In this document: one piece after another, positions 11,579 to 22,898 of the stretch
Numbering within the stretch: the first letter of the stretch is position 1
Layout of the letters: each line of letters opens with the position of its first letter
The notes under the pieces: generated by a model
Told to the model about the DNA's origin: nothing
Database searches by the model: none
What the model saw: only the letters and a program-made list of their open reading frames with translations
Assembly (NCBI RefSeq): GCF_020379485.1
Contig: NC_063448.1
Location: forward strand, 9,509,726 to 9,573,725
Direction: 5' to 3'
DNA: 64,000 nucleotides
Source of the DNA: Brassica napus
Lineage: Eukaryota; Streptophyta; Magnoliopsida; Brassicales; Brassicaceae
Translations under genes and position numbers: made by a program

Positions 11579-14500
11579 ATGGGAGGTGACGGTGGCGCCG
11601 TCGTTGGGTTCGTTGGTTTGGATCTCTTCAGCTTCGAATTAGCTTCTTCGCTTCTTCGTTCTGGGTTTAAGGTTCAAGCATTTGAGGTCAGCTTCTTCTT
11701 TTTTTTTTTTTTTTTTTGATTGGCGTGTATGTATGGGTTGATCGGGTTTCATAATATTGGTACCAAACATGTGAAAATTCATGGGTTCGATCTCAGAGAA
11801 ATTCAGCTGTTTCTTACACGTTTGTTTCTATTTTCACAACACATAAGTGTTTGGTTCGACTGAAATGATTTGATTAGTAGTACCTTCTCTCTGAGGGGAC
11901 TGCAAAGTTTTGTGATTATTGCTTTTGTCTAGAAAGAAACAAACAAGGCTTGTTTTCTTCAGCTTTTCTAAAATCCGAGGAGAAAAACTAAGCGGTTGTA
12001 TCTGTATTCCACAGATAAGTACAGAGATGGTGGAGAAGTTCACTGAATTGGGAGGATGCAAATGTGACAGTCCTGCAGATGTTGGCAAAGGTAGCAGATT
12101 GTGTGTGTGTTATAAGTAATTAGAAACACTTTAAGATACATGGAACCAAAAGTTTAGAACTATCTGTTTACTATCTTTTCTCTCTGTTTACTCTCTTTGT
12201 TACTATTAAGCAGGTGCAGCAGCTGTGGTGGTTTTACTTTCCCACCCTGACCAAATTCAAGATGTTATTTTTGGCGATGAGGGTGTTATTAAAGGTTATT
12301 ATTCCCCAAGTTTCTTTACCTCATCTCAGGATTATTGTGTAAGAGACTCTTTGCGTTATCTCTCTTTTTAGGTATACAGAAGGGCGCTGTTTTGCTTTTG
12401 TCTTCCACAATACCGCCTTTGCACCTCCAGAAGCTAGAGAAACAAATTACAGGTTGTTACAAATTTGGATACTTTTGAGGCATCGTTTGCATTTCAGTCG
12501 TGAACTGAAAATGGGGTTTGGTTTCCGATGCAGAGGGAAAAGAGCAGATTTTTGTAGTCGATGCCTATGTTTTAAAAGGAATGTCTGAGCTTCTTGATGG
12601 AAAACTAATGGTATAATTTCTCCTCTCTTGCTAAGTCTTTAATGTCGGTGGAGTATCACCGAGCTAGTTTGATCTCCATTCATTGTTTAAAGTGGCTGGT
12701 CATTGTACTTGTAATAACCCGTTTCATTTTAACTTTATAAGATCATAGCATCTGGAAGGTCAGATTCAATCACAAGAGCACAACCCTATCTTACTGGTAA
12801 AATGTTAACTCAAGTTTATAGACCCTCTCAATGTAGACTTTATGAGGATTAATTTTGTTACTGAGACAGTTTCCTTCTTTTCGTGAAGCAATGTGTCAGA
12901 AGCTTTATACCTTTGTGGGAGAAATTGGTGCTGGAAGGTATGGAATTTGGGGTGATAAATAACCTTTTGGTGTTGGTCAAGTTGTTTGCTGAAATATCAT
13001 AAAACCTATGAATTCCCTGATCATAATATGCATGAAACAAAACGTTTGATGATTCTACCTGTTCCCCTACATTATAGAAAACTCATTGATCTCGTTGCTT
13101 TTTTTTTCTGCACCAGTAAAGTTAAAATGGTGAACGAGCTGCTTGAGGGCATTCATCTTGTTGCTGCTGTGGAGGCTATATCTTTAGGTTCTCAGGCGGG
13201 TGTGCATCCATGGATATTGTATGACATCATTTCCAATGCTGCTGGAAATTCATGGTATGCATGCTACAAGGGCCTTCCTTCGATTACGAGTAATACAAAA
13301 GTATTCCAGTACCAAAACCAGAAAGATTTTTGACAGTATGACTGTTGAAATGATAGTGTTGACGGCAATTCATGCAGTAGTAGAACTTTAGTATACACTC
13401 ATTAAGGAGAAGAAAAAATAATAGGCAGAATAGTTTTATTCTGAAAGTTTTGAGAATAGAATAGACTAAAGAGTTCCATGAAAGCTTATGCCATGTTAGC
13501 ATGTCAATATTCCTACAATGGCTGTCAGAGAATTAACTTGTCTTGTGTGCATTTTGTTTTCAGGATTTACAAGAATCATATACCGTTGTTGCTGAAAAGT
13601 GATATAGATGGTCACTTCCTCGATGTTCTCTCTCAGAATCTGGTATGATACACCAAATTGAAAGTGACTATATATCTTTCAAATTGATTTAGCAAAGAGA
13701 GAAAAACAAAATCTAGATCCAGTTAATGAGTCATTTTAAACTCACTGTGATTAAATCTTGATGTTTAGCACATAAATTAATGAAACGCTAACTGATTTTC
13801 CAAATGGTTAGGGCATTGTTGAAGATAAAGCCAAATCGCTCCCATTTCCTGTCCCGCTGTTGGCAGTTGCACGTCAACAACTAATCCTCGGTACATATCA
13901 ATATGATCTTATGTATGGTACAATGATAGTGACCTCTTTCCACTTGTCTAATTTTATGCATAACTTCTCCTTGTCCAGGAATATCACAAATGCACGGAGA
14001 TGATACATCTATTTCATTGGCTAAGGTCCCTTATAGAGTTCTTTTCTTTTTTTTTTCGGAACTTGTGGCAAATTTAAAGGAACGGAAAACTACTGTCATA
14101 GACCATGTATTTGACACATACCAGTCTAATGAAAGGTTTGCGTAATGATTAAACAGATCTGGGAAAAAGTGCTTGGTGTTGGCATACTAGAAGCAGCCAA
14201 TAAAGAACTTTACAAGCCGGAGGATCTGGCCAAAGAAATTACTACTCAAGCAAAGCATGTGAAAAGAATTGGTTTTATTGGTCTCGGAGCAATGGGTTTT
14301 GGTATGGCAGCGCACCTATTGAAATCAAACTTTTCTGTCCGTGGTTATGACGTAAGCCTCTGATAAACTCTCCACTGTTAATGCTCTAGTGAGTCTATGG
14401 TATTCATGTTTTGGGTGACTTTTCATACAATTATTAACTTATTGATGTATTAGCGTTAGATCATTCAGATATTATACATGTAGGAATTGCTAATAGGTGG

Positions 14501-17500
14501 CTTAACTTTAAAAAAGCCTGTGCATCTTGAGTAGAAAAAATGATATTGTTAGATGAAATGTTTGATACTGATACTGAATTGCAGGTATACAAGCCAACGC
14601 TCGTCAGATTTGAGAGTGTCGGGGGATTGGCGGCAAATTCTCCAGCTGATGTGACAAAAGGTAGTCCTCAAAATCAGGACAAGTGAAACAGATTACAGTG
14701 TAGATGTGTCTTGTAGCTCTCAGAACTTTGAGATGAAAATCCTTCTTTGATCCTGTGAATCCAGTAAATTTTCCCCTGATATATGTTTTTATTTGCATCT
14801 GCTTCTACAGATGTTGATGTTCTTGTAATTATGGTAACAAATGAGGTTCAGGCCGAGGATGTCTTGTATGGGCATCTTGGAGCAGTTGAAGGTATACATC
14901 TCTGTTATCCTAGCTTTAAGATTAGAGCTGATTTTCCTAAGTTTTTCTTTAACAATATTTCAGTTATTCCATCTGGAACAACTGTTGTACTTGCGTCAAC
15001 AGTCTCTCCCGCATTTGTTAGTCAGCTTGAAAGGCGTCTAGAAAGTAAGTTATACTCTGGGCTGATCTTAATGGTCAGATGCTTCGCTGATCATTTTACT
15101 TCCATCATGATATTTTACTGTCACTTGATTGAGTTCTATAATTTACTTGGTAATCTTTTAGATGAGGGTAAGGACCTAAAGCTGGTAGATGCTCCTGTTT
15201 CTGGTGGTGTTAAGAGGGCTGCCATGGGAGAACTTACGGTACGAAGTCTAGAAACCTACATACCGTGTCTGTAATGAAGCTGAAGTTATATGCTTTTTTT
15301 CTCAGATAATGGCTTCAGGTACCGAAGACGCACTCAAGTCTGCGGGGATGGTGTTGTCAGGTGATGATCTCATTTTCACTTTTCTCGTGAAATAGTTTCT
15401 TGTTCATATCAGTAACCTGTACGTACCTGATTATATTGGTTTTGTGCAGCATTAAGTGAGAAGCTTTATGTGATTAGAGGAGGTTGCGGTGCAGGAAGGT
15501 AATTTGTTATGCTCTTTTTTATCGCCATCACGATCCTTTATATACTGACATAGACATCATTTCACTTTCTTTGTTACGTGGTTACTTGATGTTCCATAGT
15601 GGTGTTAAAATGGTCAATCAACTGCTTGCGGGAGTTCATATTGCATCAGCTGCCGAAGCAATGGCATTTGGAGCTCGGTTAGGTCTGAATACTCGAAAGC
15701 TATTCAATGTTATTTCCAACTGCGGTGGAACATCTTGGTATGTTTTACTTAGATTTTATGGAATAAGTTTTTCTTTTCTCATCTCTGGAAAAGTATGTGG
15801 TACCATAAACGGCAATAGCATTTCTGATGTGCACCACTCCGATGCTCTGCATAATCTCAGATAATAGTCTGTCTTCGTTTTTTTCTTCTTTTTCTGTATC
15901 ATTACTTGTCCTAGTCTGCCAAAAGATGATATTGCCAAACAGGCTCCAGTTTGCTATATTTTGTTATTTCGGAGCCTCTAAAAGCTTAAGGTTATTAAAA
16001 GCAATTGTAGGATTAACAATCTTAAGCCTAAAGTATTGTCTTTCTGAAACCCTAGATTTTGCTTGATATTTATCTTTACAAGTTTATGAAATAACGTTTG
16101 TGTTGGCCTGCTATTTGATAAAATTGAATGGCTTCTATTCTTGCAGGATGTTTGAGAATCGCGTTCCACATATGCTGGATAATGATTATACACCATACTC
16201 TGCTCTTGATATTTTTGTTAAGGATTTGGTAAGTTTAGCAACTGTAGTCAATTTTGTAAATTTGATCTTTTGTTTTATATTAAATTTAGCAAGAGTTTTG
16301 ACTGTAGGGAATTGTTACCCGAGACGGTTCATCTCGTAAAGTTCCACTCCATATATCGACAGTGGCACATCAGCTATTCTTAGCCGGTAGACTAATCTTT
16401 TTACTTTTCTCAATTCATCTTGAACGTGCATTATTTCGGTCCTACCATTTCAACAATATGGTTTCATGTGTTTCAAATTTCCTGAAAAATATATTGGCAG
16501 TGCTTCTTCTTTAATGTTTTGGAGAAGGAGAAAAATAGTTTTACTTTTAGTGAGCTATACTACTATAGTTCCTTTTTCTATTGTGCCCCGTATAGATGGA
16601 GACAGTTATACTTAGAGAAATTTTCATTTGCAGGCTCCGCTGCGGGCTGGGGACGGATAGATGATGCTGGAGTGGTCAAGGTATAATTGTCATATATGCA
16701 CTGATTTGTAGCGTCAAGCTTATAGTGATTAAGTTTGAGACAGTTTTTGCCTGTTTGTATCTGTCTTTTAAAAGAAATCCTATTTCTATTTGAGAGGACA
16801 AGTGAAAAAGTTTACTAGTAAAGCAAATACATACAGTTTATTGAGATGACATGCTCTTAATGAATAGTAGAAGCTGAAACATTTTGCATTTTAATCTTAT
16901 AGCATATGAACTATTGGACTCAAGATCTACATACAGTATTTGCTGATTATCCTTCTTAACCATAGATGGTAGCGTGAAGCTATAACAGTATTAAGATTTC
17001 TGTTCTGCTTGGGTTTGATTTTATTTATAGGTATATGAAACCCTTGGAGGGGTTAAAGTAGAAGGGAGGCTTCCTGTTCTGAAGAAACAAGACGTATTAA
17101 AATCTCTTCCATCTGAATGGCCTTTCGACCCCACAGAGGACATACATAGATTAAATATGGGAAAGTCAAAGACGTTGGTTGTTCTAGATGATGATCCAAC
17201 TGGGACACAAACAGTTCATGACGTAGAGGTTTTAACAGAATGGTTAGTCTTGCATGTTTTCTCTATAAAGTCTGAAGTTATCTTGCTATTACAAAATTTA
17301 TCATGAATCTGACTAAGTGAGTTGACAAGTTGCTAGCTTAGAACACAATGCCAGAATTTGATATTTGGTTATTGGTTTCACCTACATTTTGACAGGAGTG
17401 TTGAGTCTATTTCTGAGCAGTTCAGAAAGAAGCCTGCGTGCTTCTTCATATTGACAAATTCGAGGTCATTGAGCTCTGAGAAGGTCAAGACATGCCTATC

Positions 17501-20500
17501 TTGTGCACTTTACTTATTGAAGAGTTCTAAATTCCTGGAACAATGAAAAGCTGATTCTACATCAGCTTTTAGCAATTTAAAGCTCTAACTGCATATTTCT
17601 TAAACAGGCTAGTGCACTGATCAAAGATATCTGTACCAACCTATGTGCTGCATCAAAAGAATCTGGCAATGCTGACTACACAATTGTTCTGCGTGGTGAT
17701 TCAACATTGCGTGGTCATTTTCCTCAGGCAAGTTTGGTGCCCTTAGAATAAAATGGCAGACCATCATGTAACTGGTTGATTTGAACTTGAAATTATGATC
17801 CATGCAGGAAGCAGATGCTGCTGTCTCTATACTTGGGGAAATGGACGCATGGATTATTTGCCCTTTCTTCCTTCAAGGAGGACGTTATACTATTGATGAT
17901 GTGCACTATGTTGCAGATTCTGATAGGTACATCTTTGTGAACAAAGAGTGTGTGTGTTTTAACTTCCTGAATTAGGAAAAGTTCCCTCCAGAAAATGAAG
18001 TTTGATAATGTTCAACTCTTCATCATGAATATTTGCAGACTAGTTCCTGCAGGAGAGACAGAGTTTGCCAAAGACGCATCCTTTGGATATAAATCCTCAA
18101 ATCTCCGTGAGGTCTGAATTCTTCCAACAGCAGAATCATCTAATCTAATTTGACCTCAACGAAATAGTAGTAACGAACAAATCTTATATGATTCCAGTGG
18201 GTTGAGGAAAAAACAGCTGGCGCCGTTCCTGCTAACAGCGTTGAGTCGATATCAATCCAACTTCTAAGAACAGGTGGCCCTGATGCAGTGTGTGAGTTCT
18301 TATGCAGTTTAAAGAAGGTAATATTTCCAGCATATTTTGCTATGGCTTTCAGTGAACTGTACTGGTGTTCAGAATTGGTGGAATCCGTCATTCCAAACTT
18401 TATTTCCATTTCAGGGATCTGCATGTATTGTCAATGCAGCTAGTGATAGAGACATGGCTGTATTTGCAGCGGGTATGATCCAGGTAAGCCGGCCTATTAT
18501 TCTTTCAGTTTTTATTTACTGTTCCTTATTGATCCATTAGAGTATGCATTTTTGTTTTTATCTTATATTTTTGGTCCTTTAGCTTGATCAAACATTATCT
18601 TTGGCAGGCAGAACAGAAAGGGAAATCTTTCTTATGCCGTACAGCTGCTAGCTTTGTGTCTGCTCGAATAGGGATTATTCCAAAAGATCTTGTGTTGCCG
18701 AAAGATTTCGCATCTGACAAAGAAAGTTGTGGTGCGCTAATAGTTGTAGGCTCCTATGTCCCAAAAACAACAAAGCAGGTTAACTTTCGTTACTAACTCT
18801 AATTTCTCTGTTCTGTTAAGTAAAATAAAGTTAAAAGAGTCCCGAGTCATTTTCTTTAAACCAACAGGTTGAAGAACTTCAATCACAACATAAGCAGAAG
18901 TTAAGGAGCATTGAGGTAAAACAAGTACATATGGCTAACAGGGATATTTGTTATAGTGGCTAAGTTCTAGTTATGATCAACAGATCTCTGTAGAGAAAGT
19001 TGCTCTCAAGTCCTCCGAAGTGAGAGCTGCAGAAATCAGTAGAGCGGTTGAGATGGCTGATGCTTTCCTTCGGGCTGGCAGAGAGACTCTAATTATGAGC
19101 AGTCGCGAGCTCATCACGGGAAAAAGTTGTTTCTCCATTCCTACTGTTTATATTTGTGTTTTTACTTGGTAACAGAGTAATGATGGAAGAATATCATCAT
19201 TAACGGGCCTGCTATTTATTTTGACAGCATCTTCGGAGAGTCTTGATATTAATAGCAAAGTGAGCTCCGCTCTCGTTGAAGTAGTGAGCCAGATAACTAC
19301 CAGACCTCGTTATATTCTTGCTAAGGTACTTTTGCATACACTTGTTACTTCTCTGTTCAGCTTACCATATCATAAACTTACTGGCACAATCTGTCAATGT
19401 ACAATACAGTCGATGATTGCAACTGTTTTATACTTCGTTGCATTTTGACACTGCAACACATGCTTGTTTAGGGTGGAATTACGTCATCAGACACAGCAAC
19501 AAAAGCACTTAAAGCAAGACGCGCACTTGTGATTGGTCAAGCCCTTGCTGGTGTTCCAGTATGGAAGTTAGGTCCAGAAAGTAGACATCCCGGAGTCCCC
19601 TACATTGTTTTCCCGGGTAAACCTTAGTTTGTGTAATAAAAAAAATATTCAACTAAAGAAAATAGGTATCCGTAACTGAAAAGAAAAATATATTCCCTAC
19701 ATGTAACAGGTAATGTTGGCAGCAGCACAGCTCTTGCAGAAGTTGTGAAGTCCTGGTCAGTAGTAGCTGGACGATCAACAAAAGAGCTACTTCTTGTGAG
19801 TATCCCTCTTTTCCTCCAGCCTGATTTTTCTTGTTCATATATTGATGTTGTGTTTTTATTTGATACAGAACGCGGAAAATGGTGGCTATGCGATTGGAGC
19901 ATTCAATGTGTATAACCTTGAAGGAATAGAAGCTGTTGTAGAAGCTGCAGAGGAAGAAAATAGTCCTGCCATTTTACAGGTTAGTGTTGTGACCATATGA
20001 GCGTTATCCGACACTGATAAAAACCAAAGCATAACTCTGTTCTCAATTGTTCAAAAATGCATGACAGAAAAAAAATGAAAGCTGATTTTTCCGCTGTTCT
20101 TATGGCTATGCTTTTAGGTCCATCCAGGTGCGTTCAAGCAAGGAGGTAATCCATTGGTATCATGTTGCATCTCCGCAGCTGAGCAAGCCAGGGTAAGTAA
20201 CTTTGATTATGCATTGGATGTATATTTTATTCAAAGTCATGTATCTTGAGTTTGCTCTGCTATCACGAATCGAACGAAAAAACTACTAACTCGGCAACTT
20301 GAGAAAAGAAGCAAGATTGTCCGGAATAAATATTGAATTTTTTGTTACCAATATGCATAATGTGGCAGGTTCCTATGTCAGTGCATTTTGACCATGGAAC
20401 AACAAAACATGAGCTATTAGAAGCTCTTGAGCTCGTAAGTTTGAGATATATGTCGCCTACGTTCATTCTCTTTGTACTTAGTTTTATGTTGAAAGCTTCA

Positions 20501-21315
20501 TACCAATTGATCTCTGTGCAGGGATTTGATTCAGTGATGGTAGATGGTTCTCATCTTTCCTTCACGGAAAATGTGTCATACACAAAAACGATAACAGAGT
20601 TGGCACGTTCTAAAAACATTATGGTGGAAGCTGAATTAGGTAGACTCTCAGGTACAGAGGATGGCTTGACCGTTGAAGATTATGAAGCAAAGCTCACCAA
20701 CGTTCATCAGGTCTTTGTTGTTTTTAAGCACCTCTCACATTTTACTATTCAGGTCTTCTAAAACAAACATCAATGAGTTTTTTTCAGGCTCAGGAATTCA
20801 TGGAGACTGGTATAGATGCTCTGGCTGTGTGTATAGGAAATGTCCATGGAAAATACCCGGAGTCCGGCCCAAACCTCAAGCTTGACTTACTTAAGGTTAA
20901 ACATATTCTTATACTGAGTGCAGTTTAGTGAGTTTGCGTCACTTATTCTAAATGATTTTTTTATGTGCATAGGAACTTCACAATTTAAGTTCAAAGAAAG
21001 GCGTCGTTCTTGTTCTTCATGGAGCTTCTGGTTTACCTGAGAAACTTATCAAGGTATCCAGAGTTGTATCAAGATTTTGTTATGGCTTTAACTCTTTATG
21101 GGTATTAATTGTTGGTCTCATGTTGTCGTCAGGAATGCATTGAGAATGGAGTGAGGAAGTTCAACGTGAACACAGAAGTAAGAAAGGCTTACATGGATGC
21201 TCTTACCTCCGGAAAAAAGACCGACCTTGTTGACCTCATGTCGGCAACAAAAACAGCCATGAAAGCTGTGATCGCTGACAAGATTCGTCTCTTTGGCTCT
21301 GCCGGAAAAGCTTAA
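11579..21315 (+). CDS. Four-domain fusion: two 6PGDH-like dehydrogenases, DUF1537 kinase, class II aldolase
   Basis: About 9.7 kb with more than 20 exons encodes some 1,370 residues matching the Arabidopsis gene I recall as At1g18270. The domains in order: an N-terminal NAD-binding dehydrogenase unit (11579-14040, start GFVGLDLFSFE) lacking a typical GxGxxG; a second, canonical beta-hydroxyacid dehydrogenase unit (14250-16680) with GFIGLGAMGFGMA and the substrate loop DAPVSGGVKRA; a DUF1537 four-carbon acid-sugar kinase (17150-19620) starting LVVLDDDPTGTQT; and a class II ketose-bisphosphate aldolase (19870-21315) with zinc-ligand positions in HFDHGT, EAELG, GNVHGKY and LHGASG. Joints checked in detail in the 5' half and around the kinase keep frame. 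One intron (17728-17807) is GC-AG. Bacterial relatives of the dehydrogenase and kinase act together on threonate and erythronate, so the plant protein probably runs consecutive steps; this is inference. The ATG at 11579 fits the N-terminus of the family. Confidence 0.92.
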
Positions 21316-21682
21316 TTTGTTAATGGACAATGCACAGTGAGAGTATGTTTACAGTTGTAAATCATATCCGCACATCCAAATAACCCATCAAATGCATTGT
21401 ATGCAATGTACAATTGTTGAAAAATAAAGAAAACTTTTTTTTAAAGAAATTCGAATTTCTTAAATGGGAAGCCACTTTCTTTTTTGGATAAATTTACTAA
21501 TTATACATGGCTGTTATCTCTAGACATTATAAACCTCGCAATCTTCGCCGTTTTATCTTCTCGTTCCCCAATCTACAATCCCTAACTCTCACACACACTC
21601 TCTTCATTGGGAATCAACTTCCTTCTTTTTAGAAAAAGCTCAAAGTGTATATCTTTACGAGTTGCTTCGTTCTTCTCTATTG

Positions 21683-21703
21683 ATGTCTACTACTTCTACG
21701 TAA
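21683..21703 (+). promoter_or_regulatory. Six-codon upstream ORF overlapping the DUF593 start
   Basis: An ATG at 21683 opens a six-codon frame (MSTTST) whose TAA stop at 21701-21703 shares its last A with the ATG of the DUF593 gene (TAATG). A scanning ribosome that translates it would stop exactly at the main start. It could dampen or couple translation, or may simply be chance. Confidence 0.4.
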
Positions 21704-22452
21704 TGGGTTTCGCTTCATTTCTCAATCTTTCGAGTAAAGTCGATGGCTTTGGATGTGGGTTCTTCGTTTTTTGCAGTTTCTCTCAGATTCTCAATCTCTT
21801 CTTTCTCGTTTGCTTGCTTGCTTTGTCACTAAAGTTTCTGCTCTTCAAGTGTCCTTCGTCGTTTCTACAGTCCCTAGAGAAGTTACATCGAGTATCTCCG
21901 AAGATTGAGTGTTGCAGTTCCTTCGATCAAGACAACAACGGAGATGGGTTCGGTTCCAAATACTGTTTGGTTGATGAGCTGGATCAGAAGAAAGCTATCA
22001 TCTTACACTGGGATCCTGATTCTGCTGATGAATTGAAGAAGAGCTGTGAGAACTGTGATAAACTTCTTCTAAGTGACGAGCTTAATCTCAGAGCGAACAG
22101 AGACACTGCTCCAGCGTTATCGGAGACAGAGGAAAGCGAGGACGAGGAGGAGTCACGTGAGGATCAGGTGTTCGACGTTATTACTCTGAGAAAAATGGTG
22201 AAGAGAGAGAGGAAACGCGGAGATGGTCTGAAGAAAGAGCTGGAAAAGGAGAGAAGAGCGGCGGAATCAGCAGCTGAGGAAGCCATGGCTATGCTTCTGA
22301 AGCTACGGCTGGAGAAGAGCACGGTGGAGATGGAGGCGAATCAGTACAAGAGGATGGCGGAACAGAAGCAAGTCTATGATCAAGAAGTGATTCAATCGTT
22401 ACAGTGGATGTTGATGAAGCTTGATGACGGAGATAATAAGATTCAAGACTAA
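21703..22452 (+). CDS. DUF593 (GTD-binding/zein-binding) coiled-coil membrane protein
   Basis: Single-exon gene of 249 residues, in the place of At1g18265. A long hydrophobic segment near residues 20-50 (FFLVCLLALSLKFLLF) should anchor it in an endomembrane. An acidic linker (ETEESEDEEES) precedes a charged heptad-rich coiled coil from about residue 165 to 240, the DUF593 domain that in related proteins binds the myosin globular tail and links vesicles to myosin XI. The frame is open upstream to 21607, but the first ATG in this frame is at 21703. The protein is short for this family, whose members often have 400-1,000 residues. Function is inferred from the family only. Confidence 0.82.
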   Translation: MGFASFLNLSSKVDGFGCGFFVFCSFSQILNLFFLVCLLALSLKFLLFKCPSSFLQSLEKLHRVSPKIECCSSFDQDNNGDGFGSKYCLVDELDQKKAIILHWDPDSADELKKSCENCDKLLLSDELNLRANRDTAPALSETEESEDEEESREDQVFDVITLRKMVKRERKRGDGLKKELEKERRAAESAAEEAMAMLLKLRLEKSTVEMEANQYKRMAEQKQVYDQEVIQSLQWMLMKLDDGDNKIQD

Positions 22453-22557
22453 AAAACTCTTTGATCGTCCTCTTTGTATGCATATAAATAAACAAAAAAT
22501 TAAGACGTGTATTTGATTAACACAGTTAAAAGTTAGAAACTGAGCTGAATTTATCTT

Positions 22558-22835
22558 ACGTGGCAATTTTAGACAAGTATACTTACGTGGCGTGTTACTA
22601 TTGGATGTATGATATATTCGACGTGGCAATTTATGGACTCGGTGAATTACGTAACTACTCTCTATCATCTTCTTTCTTTCCCTCGTCAAGTGGATTTATG
22701 GCAATTTGGACAAGTCTATTTACGTGGCATGTGATTATTGGATGTATGATAACGATTAGACGTGGCAATTTATTGACTGGGTGAAATTACGTAACTACCC
22801 CTTTCATCTTCTTTCTTTCTTTCTCTCCCGAGTCA
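22558..22835 (+). promoter_or_regulatory. Duplicated promoter module with five ACGTGGC motifs upstream of HRD3A
   Basis: A segment of roughly 130 bases occurs twice with an offset of 137 bases (ACAAGT at 22573 and 22710; ATTGGATGTATGAT and AATTACGTAACTAC are also repeated). ACGTGGC occurs at 22558, 22585, 22621, 22722 and 22760; a sixth position has decayed to TATGGC. ACGT-core sites of this kind bind plant bZIP factors. The module ends about 65 bases before the HRD3A start codon. Confidence 0.65.
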
Positions 22836-22898
22836 TCCTTCTGAAACTCGATCTGATCACTGAGAAACTACGACGACGACGAAGAAGGTGGAGGAAGA

